This document shows, in pieces, positions 61,760 to 64,000 of a DNA stretch of 64,000 bases. The translations under genes and the position numbers were made by a program. The stretch is taken from the NCBI GenBank assembly GCA_026388185.1, contig JAPLKG010000014.1:143281-207280 (forward strand), in the 5' to 3' direction. The notes beneath the pieces were generated by a model that did no database searches, was not told the origin of the DNA, and saw nothing but the letters and a program-made list of their open reading frames with translations. Origin of the DNA: Candidatus Eisenbacteria bacterium (GTDB taxonomy: Bacteria; Eisenbacteria; RBG-16-71-46; JAFGJU01). Numbering within the stretch: position 1 is the stretch's first letter; each line of letters starts with the position of its first letter.

Positions 61760-62912
61760 CCGATTCTGCTATTTCTCCGACCGCTTGAATCGCAGCTCTT
61801 ATGTGCTCCTCCGTGTTGAACGGGCCCACGCCGAACCTCACGCCTCCGTGAATCTTGTCTATCCCCAGTTGCTCGTGAACAAGCGGGGCGCAGTGGAGGC
61901 CGGTTCTACAGGCGATGTTGTGGTCCACGTCGAGCATCGTTCCGGTGTCGAGGGCCTCGAGACCGTCGATATTGAATAGCAGCACACTAATGTGATCTGT
62001 CAGATCGTCCTGACAATACAGAGTTACACCGTCGATTCTCTTCAGTCCGTCCCGCAGCAGCGCGGCGAGCTTCATTTCGTGCTCGTGGATGTTTTGCAGA
62101 CCTTTCTGTTTGAGCCAGCTCATGCCCGCATGAAGCCCCGCGACGCCGAGCGTGTTCAGAGTTCCATATTCAAGCCTGTACGGGTATTCGAAAAGGTGAG
62201 TGCGAACTGCGGAGCGAACACCGGTGCCCCCCGCTCGAGAGTGCCGTATCTCTATGCCCTTCCCGACGTAGAGGCCGCCGATTCCGGTAGGGCCGAGGAG
62301 AGACTTGTGACCGGTGAAGGCGACCACGTCCACGTTCATGTCCTCGACGTCGATGGGCACTTTTCCGGCCGATTGAGAAGCATCGATCGCGAAAGGTATT
62401 CCCTTCTCTCTACAGCGCTTTCCTATTTCCTTCACGGGTTGAACCGTGCCTATCACGTTGGAGGCGTGGTTGACGATCACAAGCCTGGTGTTCTTCTTGA
62501 ATTTCCTGGAGAAGTCGTCGGGATCAACGAAGCCCCTTTCGTCGAAGGGGACGTGATCGACTTCGACGCCCGCGCTCATCTGCTGGTGGTATAGGGGCCT
62601 GAGCACGGAATTGTGCTCGATGGTCGTCGTTATCGCGTGATCGCCCTTCTGCAGCATGCCGCTGACAATAAGATTCAAGGCGTCTGTGGAGTTGTAGGAA
62701 AAACAGAGTCTGTCGGGGTCGTCTCCGTTGAAGAATTCCGTCAGCATTTTCCTCGTCGTCTCTACTATTTCGCCGGCTTCCATGCAGAGGTCATATCCGG
62801 AACGGCCTGGGTTAACACCGTATTTCCGGTAGAAGCCGTCCATGAACGTGTAGACTTCCTCGGGCTTGGGAAAGGACGTTGCTGCGTTGTCGAGATAGAT
62901 GAGCTGTTCCAT
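61692..62912 (-). CDS. Cysteine desulfurase-family protein (class V aminotransferase fold)
   Basis: PLP enzyme expected to mobilise sulfur from cysteine as enzyme-bound persulfide. It has 406 residues from the ATG at 62912, which gives I-Y-L-D-N-A-A-T-S-F-P-K-P as in the family; longer readings add non-homologous Arg/Pro-rich residues. Motifs are T-T-I-E-H-N-S-V (PLP-stacking His), I-D-A-S-Q-S-A-G, the PLP lysine in F-T-G-H-K-S-L-L-G-P-T-G, and the active-site Cys in C-R-T-G-L-H-C-A-P. The C-terminal Arg/Ser-rich tail (about 25 residues) extends past the usual end and antisense into the DsrK-like gene. It is the only minus-strand gene right of dnaA. Confidence 0.92.
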   Translation of the reverse strand: MEQLIYLDNAATSFPKPEEVYTFMDGFYRKYGVNPGRSGYDLCMEAGEIVETTRKMLTEFFNGDDPDRLCFSYNSTDALNLIVSGMLQKGDHAITTTIEHNSVLRPLYHQQMSAGVEVDHVPFDERGFVDPDDFSRKFKKNTRLVIVNHASNVIGTVQPVKEIGKRCREKGIPFAIDASQSAGKVPIDVEDMNVDVVAFTGHKSLLGPTGIGGLYVGKGIEIRHSRAGGTGVRSAVRTHLFEYPYRLEYGTLNTLGVAGLHAGMSWLKQKGLQNIHEHEMKLAALLRDGLKRIDGVTLYCQDDLTDHISVLLFNIDGLEALDTGTMLDVDHNIACRTGLHCAPLVHEQLGIDKIHGGVRFGVGPFNTEEHIRAAIQAVGEIAESVRKRPPRPSLIRAHSPQSRKQS

Positions 62913-63178
62913 GCACGGCCTCCGTGGCCCCTTGAGCCTCCAGGAATTCCACTTCGTCTCGCGCTGCGCCCTCTCCGTTCGGGTCTTGCCGGTACGAGGT
63001 CGTTCGGGCGCCCCCGGTGACGGAATGGGACAACCGACCACTTTACCTCATTTGGGCGGTCGGACGCAATTGGTTCGTGTTGCAGACAAAGAGGCCTCCG
63101 TGCCGCGCGCTCGTAACCAGAGAAAGGGTCCCCTTGGTTGCCGATACTCCGCCACGTGCGGCCGCCGCCCGCTTCAGC

Positions 63179-63207
63179 TTGAAATCGCCGGAGTATCGCT
63201 CTATACT
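63179..63207 (+). promoter_or_regulatory. Predicted sigma70-type promoter for the NfeD-like gene
   Basis: TTGAAA (63179-63184), a 17-base spacer and TATACT (63202-63207). It lies in the 357-bp divergent spacer between the cysteine desulfurase start and the NfeD start, which otherwise holds no gene. Confidence 0.6.
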
Positions 63208-63247
63208 GCTCGGAAGCCCGAATACTTCTCAGAAACCCGAGTAACCT

Positions 63248-63265
63248 TGCTCGACATATCGAGCA
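63248..63265 (+). promoter_or_regulatory. Perfect stem-loop covering the NfeD ribosome-binding region
   Basis: TGCTCGA, loop CATA, TCGAGCA: a 7-bp stem ending four bases before the ATG at 63270. The only purine-rich ribosome-binding candidate (GAGCAG) is inside the stem, so the hairpin could regulate translation. Confidence 0.45.
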
Positions 63266-63269
63266 GTTC

Positions 63270-63701
63270 ATGGACAAAATGGTTTGGATTGAGTCTCGCC
63301 CCTTGCTCAAGAAGTTCCTCGTCATCCTCGGTCTCGTCGTCTTCTTCGCCGCCGACGAGGTCCTCCTGGTCATTCTTTTCTTCAAGATCGGTTTCCCGCA
63401 CTTGCCGGTCGCAATTTGGGCGGCGATTATGGTCTTCGTGATTCTTCTCAACGTTTCCCTGGCCGCCGTCGTCTACAGGGTCATGTTGAGACGTCCCACC
63501 ACCGGCGCCGAGGGGCTCGTCGGCGCCACCGGTGTTGTTCTTGTGTCTCAAGGTAGAAGAGGAAAGGTGGAGGTGAGAGGAGAGCACTGGAACGCGGAGT
63601 TCGAGGAAGATCTTAATCCTGGAGACGAGGTGCGCGTGCGCACCCTCAAGGGCTTGACTCTCGTGGTGGAGAGTAGTGATAACCAGGCTCGCCGCGATTA
63701 G
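63270..63701 (+). CDS. NfeD-like membrane protein
   Basis: A 143-residue protein with two transmembrane helices (about residues 15-38 and 47-70) followed by a cytoplasmic OB-fold domain: E-G-L-V-G-A-T-G-V-V-L (about 80-90), G-K-V-E-V-R-G-E-H-W-N-A and L-N-P-G-D-E-V-R-V-R-T-L-K-G-L-T-L-V-V. This is the short NfeD form without the ClpP-like protease domain. NfeD proteins usually pair with stomatin/SPFH-family genes in membrane microdomains; none is visible before the window ends. An MFS gene follows 25 bp later. Confidence 0.88.
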   Translation: MDKMVWIESRPLLKKFLVILGLVVFFAADEVLLVILFFKIGFPHLPVAIWAAIMVFVILLNVSLAAVVYRVMLRRPTTGAEGLVGATGVVLVSQGRRGKVEVRGEHWNAEFEEDLNPGDEVRVRTLKGLTLVVESSDNQARRD

Positions 63702-63726
63702 GGCAAGCCTGACGGTGTTTTCATAA

Positions 63727-64000
63727 ATGTCTACCGTCTCACCTTTGCGTTCTTTCCTACAGAGTTTCTTCTTGGGACGCACGATACGGACCCAGGACAG
63801 GCGCGTCCTCGTCCTCGTCTTCTGTAGAGGCATCACCGCGCTGGGTTTCTCCGTCGTTTTTCCCTTCCTGAGCATTTACCTGCACAACGTGATGCACATC
63901 TCCATGACTGCAATCGGGACGGTCTTTCTCGCTTCCAGTCTCGCAGGCGCTCTTTCCGCCGTGGTAGGGGGTGAGCTTTCCGACAAGTTTGGAAGAAAGA
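63727..64000 (+). CDS. MFS transporter, N-terminal part (cut by window edge)
   Basis: The ATG at 63727 opens a frame that runs off the window end, about 91 residues seen. After a basic N-terminus it has a transmembrane helix (about residues 36-55, G-F-S-V-V-F-P-F-L-S-I-Y-L), a second (about 63-80), and then the MFS motif A variant G-E-L-S-D-K-F-G-R-K. It is a drug/proton-type major facilitator; the substrate is unknown. It is probably cotranscribed with the NfeD-like gene. Confidence 0.85.
   Translation, partial: MSTVSPLRSFLQSFFLGRTIRTQDRRVLVLVFCRGITALGFSVVFPFLSIYLHNVMHISMTAIGTVFLASSLAGALSAVVGGELSDKFGRK

Noticed and set aside
62913-63451. Minus-strand frame extending upstream of the cysteine desulfurase start
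   Set aside because: It is out of frame with the desulfurase and antisense to the NfeD gene. The family N-terminus begins at the ATG at 62912.

Overview
This window is a replication-origin neighbourhood of a Gram-negative bacterium. The Gram-negative reading rests on SurA-type chaperones, lipoproteins, a predicted outer-membrane beta-barrel and a YidC with a large periplasmic domain. Several proteins (bactofilin with a membrane M23 peptidase, DUF4783, DUF4159, DUF4175, an 'asparagine synthetase B'-like secreted protein, a BatA-type vWA protein) are familiar from the FCB supergroup. I infer an uncultured FCB-related phylum; the sequence alone does not fix the taxon. TTG starts are frequent (dnaA, rpmH, mnmE, rsmG, ftsE).

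Layout. Positions 1-5775, all on the minus strand: gyrA (partial), gyrB, a DUF721/DciA-like gene, dnaN and dnaA, with no recF. From about 6.4 to 61.8 kb every gene is on the plus strand, so coding direction flips next to dnaA, as expected at a bidirectional origin. The 654-bp dnaA-dnaN spacer holds 25-bp iteron-like repeats, an AT-rich stretch and DnaA-box-like sites. The spacer upstream of dnaA holds further near-consensus boxes. To the right lie a secreted 5'-nucleotidase, a small gene and a lipoprotein. The classical origin cluster rpmH-rnpA-yidD-yidC-jag-mnmE-mnmG-rsmG-parA-parB follows, with five parS sites just upstream of parA.

Positions 20-42 kb carry envelope and housekeeping genes: M23 peptidase plus bactofilin, MoxR-DUF58-BatA, mfd, two parvulin-type chaperones, an S4 protein, pdxA, ftsE-ftsX-EnvC-like, and holB-ricT-metG-tatD-rsmA. 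Positions 42-50 kb hold an orphan beta-barrel, two lipoproteins (one a clear paralogue of the lipoprotein at 8.5 kb), a divergent polysaccharide deacetylase, pdxJ and secD-secF.

Positions 50-59 kb form a run of secreted or membrane proteins of unknown function: DUF4783, DUF4159, a 1105-residue DUF4175 protein, a TPR protein, an amidotransferase-like protein and an M1-peptidase-like protein that has lost its HExxH motif. The core is translationally coupled. This is the best candidate for an undescribed envelope system.

Positions 59-64 kb hold a compact DsrC-DsrM-DsrK-like sulfur/redox module. A cysteine desulfurase converges on it and overlaps its 3' end. An NfeD-like gene and the start of an MFS transporter close the window. 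I see no rRNA or tRNA genes, insertion sequences or CRISPR arrays.
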